A program made the position numbers and the translations under genes. From NCBI GenBank assembly GCA_004009845.1, contig RMBW01000326.1:1-12466 (forward strand): a stretch of 12,466 nt of DNA, in the 5' to 3' direction. Of this stretch, positions 1 through 7,952 are shown piece by piece; positions within the stretch are counted from its first letter, which is position 1; each line of letters starts with the position of its first letter. A model generated the notes under the pieces. The model was not told the DNA's origin. It saw only the letters and a program-made list of their open reading frames with translations, and ran no database searches. This stretch comes from Davidsoniella eucalypti (lineage: Eukaryota > Ascomycota > Sordariomycetes > Microascales > Ceratocystidaceae).

Positions 1-1668
1 GTTTGGCGGCAGTGATAGCAGGGCCTGTCGGTTGGAAGGTTTGTGATATTGGGCGCGGGCGTAACGAGATGGGTCGGCGGGGGTTTTGAACGCCAGTTGG
101 TTGGAGTTTATGGCTTGGCTTTGGCGAGGCGCTTTCCTTGATGCGGGCGACTGGCGCATCTGTGAGATCATTTCGTCTGTGGTCTGATATGGAACATGTT
201 GGCTAAGTGCACTTGCATGTCCAGGTGGAGGCCTTCTTGGAGGACGGGGAGGGGGGTTATATGGTCGTAGAAATGGGCTTTGTCGCGGAGGGAGCAGAGA
301 CGGTTGGTAAAGGATTCGAATGTCTCGGTAGGCCCTTGCTTGAGCTTCAGCAATTCGCGGTTGGCAAGTCTTCGCTCGGTCGGGGTCGTCGTATCGCGAG
401 TCAAGGTAAGAGAGGAAGGCCTGGAAAGCCGGTGTTCATGGGGAGGCATTCGAGGTACTTGGTGCGAACTTGTTCCTTGATCTCCGTCGACAGGGCGTTC
501 ATCGTGTACGCCAGCTGGTCTCTGGTTGAGTAGAAGCGGTAAGAGTCCACGAGGAATTTCTCGTTAAGCTCCATCTTCCAGGTGGCGTAATCGAAGGTGC
601 CGTCGAACTTGCGGACTGCGTCGATACATCTTTGCGGCGGGCAAGCTGGTCGTCGCGAGGGGGTAGTAAGGCGATCCCGTGAGCTGTAGGAGGGAATGCT
701 GGTGTTGTTGTGAGCCTTTTCTCTGGAGGCGTGGGGCGTGTTCGCGGATAGGGGCGAGACGTAGGTTGAGAGGTTTGAGTCTGTCCTCTAAGTCGTCGAG
801 CTGGTTGAGGTCTACTAAGTTGTCGTTGGCTGGGTCTTCGTATTTGCCACCGAGGAGCTCGAGGATGTCTCGGCCTAGGTTGTCCAGTACTTCAGCAGTG
901 CGTGCAGGGTCCTTGAATTCGGGGGCTGAGCGTTCTGCCATGCCCTGGAGTGCGGCCATCTGGATCTCTGCGACTTTGAAGTTGTGGTGGAACTGGAAGT
1001 CCCATCTTGGCGCAGTGGGTGATATCCATTCGGTTGGATCCAGTTGGGCTTTATCGAGGGCAGCTTGTATTTGGCGGACAGAACTTCGAAGACGCCTGCT
1101 GTATCGTCGGAGTATGCGCCTGGCAGGGGGTGACCGCTTAGAGAGCGACGAGGGGCTTCGATTTTGACTTTAGGGGTGTTCTCCTTGGTGCGTATGGGGA
1201 TGTCTTTGCTGGAAGACGCGCCGAAGCCGAGGATGTGAGGGTTGCTAAGAAATCGTGACAGGAGAATCTGGGCGCTGCGCGGGGACCTGAGGCTGCTTTG
1301 ACCAGGCACAATGTGGCCGATTATATCCGTGGAGATGGACAAACAGTGCAGGTGGTCATGAAAGTGGGCAGCGTGTGCGAGGATGGCAGGGCCTGCGGAA
1401 AGGGGCCAAGTAGTTTGGCCAGACGGGGTCGTTCAGAGCGTTTGAACAGGGCTAAATAGCACCAGCCCTGGTGTTTCCAGAGGCGTCTCTGGTGGAGAAA
1501 GGGGGTGACGACATGGCGCGGCTTGAAGGCCAGCAGGAAGCGGCGCGTGATGTCTAGCATGAAGTGGGTGAAGGCAATTGCGAGAAATGCGAGGGCGAGA
1601 CCTTCGGCGGTGCCGTGGTGGGCTCCAAGGATGGCAGCCCAGAGGTGAAGGAGGAAAAGTTGCAACAT
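1..1668 (-). pseudogene. gag: Decayed Ty3/gypsy gag, divergent relative of the neighbouring element (partial)
   Basis: Read leftward from an ATG at 1668, this matches the Gag of the adjacent intact element along its length but in several frames. The N-terminal hydrophobic part and the FKRSERPRLAKLLGPF block lie in one frame (1668 to about 1396). The IIGHIVP and NPHILGFG part is in a second (about 1395-1058). The AEIQMAALQ part and later acidic stretch are in a third (about 1057-640). The capsid-like part (KQGPTETFESFTNRLCSLRDKA, QEGLH, FHIRP) is at about 370-180, and a first CCHC-like CYHC begins near position 20, where the window cuts it off. At least two breaks (about 1396 and 1058-1060) are explained by loss of one base. 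It cannot make full-length Gag as it stands. The similarity is protein-level with many silent differences, so it is an older or separate lineage, not a duplicate of the intact copy. Confidence 0.88.
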
Positions 1669-1670
1669 GG

Positions 1671-1848
1671 TGACACGAACTAGGTGAGGCAGTGGCAAGC
1701 AATCTAGTAGAAAGGACTTCGATTGATACCGATGAAGGAGAAAGGCTAATATCTGTTGGAATACGGCGGGAATAGGTCCCTATTTATAGCCGTTTATCTG
1801 ACTAGGTAAATACCTAGACAAATACCAACTGGGCCTTAGCCCGTGACA
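1671..1848 (-). repeat. 3' LTR of the gypsy element
   Basis: Copy of the 178-bp repeat at 7953-8130, with no difference found on side-by-side reading. It has TG...CA ends and short imperfect terminal inverted repeats (TGTCACG against TGACACG). It carries the same TATA box, CTAGGTA/TACCTAG palindrome (1802-1817) and putative R start (1733, sense leftward). Its inner edge meets the polypurine tract and its outer edge lies only 2 bp from the ATG of the decayed gag. Confidence 0.95.
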
Positions 1849-1866
1849 TTAGCCCCCTCCCCCCTC
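1849..1866 (-). promoter_or_regulatory. Polypurine tract (plus-strand cDNA primer) of the gypsy element
   Basis: In sense orientation GAGGGGGGAGGGGG (1866-1853) is followed by CTAA and then the LTR start TGTCACGG. A G-rich purine run immediately before the 3' LTR is where RNase H leaves the primer for second-strand synthesis. The AA just before TGT matches TT just after the 5' LTR (7952-7951), so both cDNA ends would read CA-TT on their 3' strand. The rest of the interval back to the pol stop (1867-2018) is 3' untranslated sequence in which I see only small hairpins, near 1973-1992 and 1994-2008. Confidence 0.85.
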
Positions 1867-2018
1867 GGCAGACTAACTAATTCTAACTGATAAAATCTAT
1901 AATACATGCTGACAAATTAAGTTTGTCTTTAAAAATGGCGCAGGGAGTGCTGCGGAAAAATAAGGAGTATCGTAAATACGGTAAACTCCGAGTGGCGGTA
2001 GCGCCGATTGAATGTTAC

Positions 2019-3212
2019 CTAGTGAGTGGTAACGTGCCAATACGAAAATAATGAGTCTGATGATTCCTCCCCCCCTTGATGTTGCATGTGGGTGGGTGGC
2101 TGTGGGGATGCGGCTTGGTCCGATGGGACTGTGCTAACTTGCTCAATAATGGCTGAGGACGCGGTGACTAGGGAGCGATCCAGGAAGATGCGCCAAGCGA
2201 GGGTACTTTCGACGTGTTCTACTGGTTCCCAAGTGGGGTCCTGGTAACCTGACCACTTAACTAGTGCCTGTTCGTGGCCGCGGTACTTACGCTGGCGGAC
2301 GATTTCCTCAACTCGGAATTCCCCTTCAGCTAGAGACTCGTCGCCGTATGCTTCGTCTCTCGTAATGGCTTCGGGTTCATCGTCTTGGAGCACTTGAGAA
2401 GGTAGGGGGTTGTTGAAGGCGTGACGGACCTTGTTCACGTGAAAGACAGGGTGGACCAAGCCGGGGACGTCCAGTCGGACTGCATGGGAACCTACGAGGC
2501 CTGTGACCGTGTAGCGGCGTGCCAGCCAATCTAATTTCTTAGATGGTCTCAAGGATGAGAGATTTTCCGTTTTCAGGAAGACTTTGTCTCCTATCTTGAA
2601 TTGCGAGGCTGGCTGGCGACGGCGGTTGGCTGCGGTTTCCTGGTAGTCCTGTGCGGAGGCTATGGCTACTTGCGCGAATCCCGATGCATTGCTGATTTTG
2701 TCTAGGAATGCTTGTGCGTCGTGGACGGGGGATCGTGTGGAGGCTGGGTCAGTGGATGGTGATGGTTCCACTATGGACATGTTGTAGCCGTGGGTAGCGA
2801 AGAAGGGCGCTAGGCCTGTGCTGGAAACCGTGCGGTTGTTGAGTGCAATTTGGGCTTGGGGTAGTAATTCGGCCCAGTCGTCCTGTGCGAAGGAGCAGAA
2901 AATGCGAAGGAAGGTCTCAACTTCTTGGTTACTTCGTTCTTGGGCGCCATCCGTTTGTGGATGGAAGGCTGTGGAAAGGCGTCGTGTGATGCTGAAGCGC
3001 CTGCAGACTTCGCCCCAAAATAATGAGGAGAACTGTGGTCCACGGTCTGATACAATGGCCGTGGGAAAACCGTGGTGGACGAAGACATGGGTAATGAGGG
3101 CTCGGGCCGTCGCTTCGGCCGAGGTGTCTGACATGGGGACGAGGATTTGAGACTTGGATAGTCTATCGGTGATCCCGAGAATAAAGAGGTGGCCCTTGGA
3201 TGGAGGTAGGGG
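2019..3212 (-). CDS. pol: pol, 3' part: integrase core, GPY/F region and chromodomain
   Basis: This frame continues pol after the single-base shift at 3209-3212. The open frame extends upstream to 3365, but that leading ~50 residues is out of frame and not part of the protein. Visible in order: integrase core with the second catalytic Asp in IVSDRGPQFSS, then HPQTDGAQERSNQ with the catalytic Glu; a GPY/F-like region (KIGDKVFLK to VRLDVPG, VHPVFHVNKVR); and a C-terminal chromodomain (EFRVEEIV, then VKWSGYQDPTWEPVEHV). The chromodomain keeps an aromatic trio at HP1 cage positions (Phe of EFRV, Trp and Tyr of KWSGY), consistent with binding methylated H3K9, which in this family targets integration to heterochromatin. 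It ends at a stop at 2019-2021, about 170 bp before the LTR. Confidence 0.92.
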   Translation of the reverse strand, partial: PLPPSKGHLFILGITDRLSKSQILVPMSDTSAEATARALITHVFVHHGFPTAIVSDRGPQFSSLFWGEVCRRFSITRRLSTAFHPQTDGAQERSNQEVETFLRIFCSFAQDDWAELLPQAQIALNNRTVSSTGLAPFFATHGYNMSIVEPSPSTDPASTRSPVHDAQAFLDKISNASGFAQVAIASAQDYQETAANRRRQPASQFKIGDKVFLKTENLSSLRPSKKLDWLARRYTVTGLVGSHAVRLDVPGLVHPVFHVNKVRHAFNNPLPSQVLQDDEPEAITRDEAYGDESLAEGEFRVEEIVRQRKYRGHEQALVKWSGYQDPTWEPVEHVESTLAWRIFLDRSLVTASSAIIEQVSTVPSDQAASPQPPTHMQHQGGEESSDSLFSYWHVTTH

Positions 3213-5686
3213 CCAATAAAGTCCATGGCCAGCTCGGACCAGTGGCGTGATGGGATTGGAAGGGGCTTGAGGAGACCGCGCTTCTGTTCTCGCCAATACT
3301 TGCTCTTTCCGCAAGTGGTGCAATTGGAGACGAATTGCCGGACATCGTTGGTGAGTCCTGGCCAAGTATATTCGCGCGCGACTAGGTCCCTGGTAATTTC
3401 GCGACCAGGGTGTCCTGACAAGTGGGAGTCATGGACAGTCTGGATCAGTTTGGTGCGTAAGGGTTCAAAACGGGGGATCCATAGTCTGTTGCGCCAACGA
3501 AGGAGGCCTAAGTCATCCACGGAGCATTCGCTGATTTGCCATTGCAGGCCCCATGCTGAGGGAAAAGACCTAGCTGCTTCTTGGACAAGGGAGCGGGCTA
3601 GCCACCATCGGTTGTTGGAGGCCAGGGCTTGAGTCCAGAGGGCTGTGAGGTCGGGGTCTGCAAACGGGGAAGGTAGTGCGACCTGCGTGGCGACCTCGTC
3701 TGAGGCTGCGTCCAGGTCTGGAACGTTGGACCAGACTGCGTTGATTACGACCAGGTTGTCTCCTGAGTCGGCAGGGGCGAGGAGTTGGTGTACTCTACTT
3801 AGCAGCCTGTCGTCGTTGGCATCCTTGGGCATGTCTTGGTCTCGGCGGGAAAGGGCATCGGGCACAACTTGGTCTGTGCCCGGGCGGTGCTTGAGTTCAA
3901 AGCTAAAATCCGATAACTCGTAGCCCCAGCGGCGTTGGCGCTCTGCTAGGGTTCTTTTGGTCCTAAAGAACTCGAGGTTACGGTGGTCCGTGAATACAGT
4001 GAAATGGACTCCTAGGAGAAAGTGTCTCCATTGGCGGATCGCCCAATAAATCGCCAACATTTCCTTGTCGTGGATAGGATAGTTGGACTCAGCAGGGGTG
4101 AGTTTCCTAGACAGGAAGGCGATTGGGTGAAGGAGGCCGTCAGTGCCGCGCTGAGTGAGTTCAGCGCCGAGGGCATAGCCAGAGGAGTCCGCTGAGAGAA
4201 TAGTTTCTCTATCAGGTTCGAAGGGGACCAAGAGGGGGGGAGCGACGAAGGCTTCCTTGATCTTGCGGAATGAGTCGTCGCAAGCGTCAGTCCAAATGAA
4301 GGGTGTATCCTTTTTGGTTAAGTTGGTTAGGGGAGCCAGGGTTTCGGAGATGCGAGGGACAAAGTCCCTGTAAAAGTTGACAAAGCCTGTGAAGCGGCGT
4401 AACTCTGTCAGAGTGTAGGGACGTTCCCAGTTGCGAATGGCTTCGGACTTGTCCGGGTCTGCACGGATGCCTAGGCCTGGGCCCACCAGGAATCCGAGGA
4501 ACTTAATTTCCTTGGCTGCGAATTGGCATTTCCTGATGTCGAGCTGGAGGTCTGCTTTGTCCAGGGCGGATATAATTTCCAGGACTAGTTTGCGGTGGTC
4601 TTCAAGGGACCCGCTGGAATAGATACAGACGTCGTCGATATAGGCGTCACAGTTGATACCATGCCATTTGTCCAGCACTACGTTGATGCGGCGTTGGAAG
4701 GCAGCTGGGGCGTTGGTAAGCCCGAAGGGGACGACGTTCCACTGGAAGGCACCCAGTGGGGTGCGAAAGGCTGTTAAGTGTTCAGAGCCTGGAGCAATTC
4801 GGATGCGGTGGAAGGCCGAGATAACGTCTACCTTGGAAACCCATTCAGAACCTGTGATGCGACGCAGAGTTTCTCCCATGAGAGGCAGGGGGTACTTGTC
4901 CTTGATTGATGCGTTGTTAACTCCACGGTAGTCCACGCAGAAGCGTACTCCGCCTCCTGGTTTATTGACGAAGAGGACGGAGGAACCGTGTTCCGAGTCA
5001 GAGGGGCTGATGAACTGGGTGCCTTTGAGGCCTTCCAGGGTCTTTTGGAGGACGAGGAGTTCCGGGCGTGTGAGGGGGTACAGCGACTGGGTAGGGATTT
5101 TGGCGCCTGGTTTGAGCCTGATTTCCAAGTCTACTCCTGGCCTGTGCGGGGGTAGTGTCTCGGCTAGTTTAGGGTCGAAAGCCGAGGCTACTGGCTCTAA
5201 CCAGTCGGGTAAATGCGGACGTGATTTGTCTTTATGGGCGAGAGCGATCTGGATGTTCTCCAGCGAAGCTCTATAAATACTCACGTTGCCCTCCTCGCTG
5301 CAGAGTTTATAAAATTCCTCTGCGTTTAGCTCTTCAGCAGGTGCGATAATCACCTCTTGTTTCCGAGGCCGGAGCCTTACATCGTTGTTTACCAACCATC
5401 TCTGGCCTAGGATGATGTCCTCAGTTTGGCCAGGAACCACGTAGGCCCAAATGGTTTCTTGGTGGCCGTTGATGGTGAGGGAGAAGGCGGCGATGGTGTC
5501 GATGTGCGGGGGGTTGTCCTGTGTAGTGACTTGGACAATCTCTCGTTCGGAGATGGTGTGGGTGAGGATGGCGTGAGGGAGGAGACGCGGGGGAACGACG
5601 GCGACAGTGAGGCAGCCACTATCCACGAGGGCCTTAGTCGAGTAGTCACCTAAACTTACGTCTAAATAATTACCCGAGGCACTCAT
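3209..5686 (-). CDS. pol: pol, 5' part: protease, reverse transcriptase, RNase H, integrase N-terminus
   Basis: Starts at ATG 5686, 65 nt after the gag stop; the same frame is already open from 5764, inside the end of gag. Domains by residue: aspartic protease with ALVDSGC (DSG at 22-24, where many relatives have DTG) and ILGQRWL at 92-98; RT at about 190-420 with KVDVISAFHRI (Asp287) and YIDD (349-352); RNase H with ADSSGYA (Asp500), KEML (Glu542), FTDHRN (Asp567) and VPDALSR (Asp610); integrase zinc finger with His near 752-759 and Cys789/Cys792, then MDFIGP with the first catalytic Asp822. All key residues are present. After IGP the frame turns to unrelated sequence and stops at 2810, because one C is missing from a C run (GGGG at 3209-3212 on the plus strand). 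With that allowance Pol is about 1,220 aa, normal for a chromovirus. Confidence 0.95.
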
Positions 5687-5725
5687 TTCTAATCTGACTA
5701 TTCTATCTCCAATTGATTCCCCCTT

Positions 5726-5757
5726 GTCGGGGAGCGGTTTCCCCCGACTATCTAAAA
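5726..5757 (-). promoter_or_regulatory. gag/pol junction: gag stop, U run and hairpin (candidate recoding or reinitiation signal)
   Basis: In sense order, gag ends GAT TTT TAG (stop 5754-5752). A 7-bp GC-rich hairpin follows, GTCGGGG (5748-5742) pairing with CCCCGAC (5732-5726) over a 9-nt loop. The distance from the TTT codon to the stem is 6 nt. The pol frame is the -1 frame relative to gag and is open from 5764, so a -1 slip on the U run over the stop codon would join Gag to Pol. The site is not a canonical X XXY YYZ heptamer, so termination-reinitiation at ATG 5686 is an equal alternative. Simple readthrough of TAG is excluded, because the gag frame meets another TAG before pol. Confidence 0.5.
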
Positions 5758-7740
5758 ATCCGGCTCATTGCTGACTGAAGGGGCGGTGCTAGAGGATTGC
5801 GGTTGCGAGGTACTTAGACATTCATTGATCATTGAGCGAACATCCTCTAGGGAGATGGATGGCTTAGTGGCCGCGGCGTTGGCGCGGATGGCACCCCTGG
5901 CGTTGCGTGAGTTACGGCATTCTGCGGTGCTGTGGCCTGGTCTCTTGCATTTGGAGCAGAAGTTAGGGGAGCTTGGGCAGAACCTCGGGGAATGTCCCTT
6001 TAGGTTGCAGGAGGAGCAGGGGGGAGCGTCTGAGCACTTGAACGAGGAGTGCGTGGTCTGTTGACAAAAGAGGCAGGGCTTGAAAGTGGTTGCGCTGCTG
6101 TTCACGGGGGGCGCCTGAGAGGGCTGCATAGGGGTAGGCTGGCGCCAGTTGGAGGAGGTTGCGCGGCGAGCCTTGTTGGTTTCCTTGACTCTGGCGACAG
6201 GACGCATTGTTGCTATCATAGTGTCGAAGGGTCTGATGTGGAAGAGCGTGGCAAGGTGATCCTGCATGTCTGGGTGCAGGCCTTCTTGGAGGATGGACAG
6301 TAGTGTGTTATGGTCTGTAATTTGGGCTTTGTCGCGGAGGGCGCATAGGCGGTTGGTGAATGTTTCGAAAGGCTCGCTAGGTCCCTGCTTTATTTTCATC
6401 AGTAGGCGGTTGGCCGTTCTGGCGCGGTCTGGGTCGTCATAGCGTGAGTCTAGGTACGCGATAAATAGCTGGAAGCCGGTAGGGGACGCTAAGTGCTGAA
6501 GGTACTTGGGGCGGACTTGGTCCCTGATCTCGGGAGAGAGTGAGTTCATGGTGTAAGCTAGTTGGTCCCTAGGCGAGTGAAACCTCTGGAAGTCGACGAG
6601 GAATTTCTCGTTGAGCTCGTGCTTCCATGTGGTGTAGTCGAACGATCCGTCGAATTTGCGCACAGCGTCTAGGACGTCCTTACGGCGAGAGATGGAGTCT
6701 TCGCGGTTGGGGAGAATGGTAATGCCGCCAGCTAGGGGCGTTGATGTGGGCGTCGTAGAGGGTGCGTGTGTTTGAGCGGAGGTAGGAGCGTTACGGGTAG
6801 GGGCGGCTAGTTTGAGGCCATGACGTTCTAGGGTTTCAGCGAGAGCCGCTAGTTCTTCTTCCTCGTCGTATTCATCCTTGACAACCGGTGGCTGGACAGG
6901 TTTCTTTGGTGTGAGGAAGGAGGTGATGTCTGTGGCAATGTCGTTGAGGAGCTCATAGAGCTTGTCCAGTTGGCCGAGTTCAGGGGCGTTCTCCTTGAGT
7001 AGGTTTTGGAGGGCGATCAACTGAATTTCCGCGATGTTTAGGTTCTCGTGGAATTGGAAGGCCCAGCGGCCTTTCTTGAAGGTGATCCAGTCCACCGGGT
7101 CCCTGGAGGCTGCTTGGAGTTTGCCTTGGTAGACCTGTGTGAGATAGTCAAGTGTACGTGTTGCCTCGGTGGAGTAGACCTTGGCGCGTGGGCGTCCGCA
7201 GATCGAGGTGCGCAGGGGAGCGGGCCTAGGCTGGGGGCCTATCTCTGGCTGGTGGAGGAAGGAGTCCATGTTGTCATCGATGGTGTCCGAGCCAAACCCT
7301 AGTATGTGGGGGTTGGTCAGGGCGCGGACTGTGAGGATCTGTGCGCTTCGGGTGGACCGGATCCTAGTGGGCATGGGTGCAATGTGGCCAATGATGCCAG
7401 ATGCGAAGGTCATGCAGTGAAGGTGGCTGTGGAAGTGCGAAGCGTGGGACAAGATAAGAGGACCAGCAGGGAAGGGGCCAAGTAGTTTGGCTAGGCGGGG
7501 ACGCTCGGAGCGCTTGAAGAGGGAGAGGTAGCACCAGCCGGAGCGAGTCCACAGGCGTTTCTGCGAGTGAAAGGGGGTGGGGACGTGCTTGGCTTTGAAG
7601 GCCTGGATGAGGCGTAGCGTAGAGTCCGCTAGGAAGATAAAGATGATAGGGCCTAAAAAGAGGAAGGCTAGTGAATCGGTGAGGCCGTAAAAGAGGCCGA
7701 GGGCAATCTCCCAGACATGGAGAAGGATAGTGTGCATCAT
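5752..7740 (-). CDS. gag: Gag structural polyprotein of the gypsy element
   Basis: An intact 662-residue frame starting ATGATG at 7740; there is no ATG in the 275 nt between the predicted transcription start and here, so this start is secure. Residues 4-38 are strongly hydrophobic and look like two membrane helices, which is unusual for Gag. Residues 60-150 hold a block conserved with the decayed copy at 1-1668 (FKRSERPRLAKLLGPF, His-rich SHFHSHLHC, NPHILGFG). An acidic, then Pro/Thr-rich linker covers about 285-345. The capsid-like region is about 352-505 (FDGSFDYTTWKHELNEKF, KQGPSEPFETFTNRLCALRD). Three CCHC zinc knuckles of form C-x2-C-x4-H-x4-C lie at 556-569, 575-588 and 595-608 and would bind the RNA genome. 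It forms the particle that packages RNA and Pol. I do not recognise the N-terminal ~150 residues. Confidence 0.95.
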   Translation of the reverse strand: MMHTILLHVWEIALGLFYGLTDSLAFLFLGPIIFIFLADSTLRLIQAFKAKHVPTPFHSQKRLWTRSGWCYLSLFKRSERPRLAKLLGPFPAGPLILSHASHFHSHLHCMTFASGIIGHIAPMPTRIRSTRSAQILTVRALTNPHILGFGSDTIDDNMDSFLHQPEIGPQPRPAPLRTSICGRPRAKVYSTEATRTLDYLTQVYQGKLQAASRDPVDWITFKKGRWAFQFHENLNIAEIQLIALQNLLKENAPELGQLDKLYELLNDIATDITSFLTPKKPVQPPVVKDEYDEEEELAALAETLERHGLKLAAPTRNAPTSAQTHAPSTTPTSTPLAGGITILPNREDSISRRKDVLDAVRKFDGSFDYTTWKHELNEKFLVDFQRFHSPRDQLAYTMNSLSPEIRDQVRPKYLQHLASPTGFQLFIAYLDSRYDDPDRARTANRLLMKIKQGPSEPFETFTNRLCALRDKAQITDHNTLLSILQEGLHPDMQDHLATLFHIRPFDTMIATMRPVARVKETNKARRATSSNWRQPTPMQPSQAPPVNSSATTFKPCLFCQQTTHSSFKCSDAPPCSSCNLKGHSPRFCPSSPNFCSKCKRPGHSTAECRNSRNARGAIRANAAATKPSISLEDVRSMINECLSTSQPQSSSTAPSVSNEPDF

Positions 7741-7795
7741 GGTGCAGAAATTGGATAAGTGCGGAAGAAACGTCGCGTTAATTTATGGATAAAGT

Positions 7796-7928
7796 GTCAA
7801 GTGAGGTGAGGACGCTGCACTGAAAATATGATAAAAGGTTGAGTGAGGTATGGACGCTGCACTAGATAGTAAAGATAAAAAGGGTCAAGTGAGGTATGGA
7901 CGCTGCACTGGATAGTAAAGTAATAAGT
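7796..7928 (-). repeat. Three tandem ~42-46 bp repeats in the gypsy leader
   Basis: The core caagtgaggtatggacgctg appears three times with small changes (cores starting near 7799, 7841 and 7887; spacings 42 and 46 bp), each followed by an A-rich segment (gatagtaaagataaaa type). They sit in the untranslated leader between PBS and gag. Leader repeats can act in packaging, translation or transcription; nothing in the sequence decides which. The decayed gag copy has no equivalent beside it, because the LTR abuts its ATG. Confidence 0.8.
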
Positions 7929-7939
7929 AAAAGCTGTAG

Positions 7940-7950
7940 ATCGGTATCAA
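7940..7950 (-). other. Primer binding site, self-priming type
   Basis: In sense orientation TTGATACCGAT lies 2 nt inside the 5' LTR. It is the exact reverse complement of ATCGGTATCAA within the same LTR (8015-8005). The match is exactly 11 nt and stops on both sides. I see no TGG-type tRNA 3'-end complement at the usual position. This fits the Tf1 mechanism, where the first nucleotides of the mRNA fold back onto the PBS and are cleaved to prime cDNA. It also predicts that the transcript begins at or next to 8015. Confidence 0.82.
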
Positions 7951-7952
7951 AA

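Noticed and set aside
1666..1680. LTR joined to the decayed gag with a good CACC-ATG start context, as a possible expressed chimera
   Set aside because: The reading frame breaks within about 90 codons, so no Gag could be made; the context comes from the chance junction.
1973..2008. Small hairpins (CGTA-AA-TACG and GGCG-GTAG-CGCC) after pol as a terminator
   Set aside because: Four-base stems occur by chance, and a eukaryotic retroelement does not use such terminators; transcription should end in the 3' LTR.
2810..3208. C-terminal ~130 residues of the long pol frame
   Set aside because: This is out-of-frame sequence after the single-base shift at 3209-3212; the integrase continues in the neighbouring frame. 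The first ~50 residues of that second frame (3365-3213) are likewise not coding.
2818..5653. Several 60-135 codon open frames on the plus strand across pol
   Set aside because: They lie opposite conserved RT, RNase H and integrase codons, show no family features of their own, and are expected in GC-rich coding DNA.
5686..5752. Stop-codon readthrough from gag into pol
   Set aside because: Gag and pol are in different frames, and the gag frame meets a second TAG before pol, so readthrough alone cannot make Gag-Pol.
7940..7952. tRNA-primed PBS
   Set aside because: No TGG start and no recognisable tRNA 3' complement; the exact 11-nt match to the LTR explains the site better.
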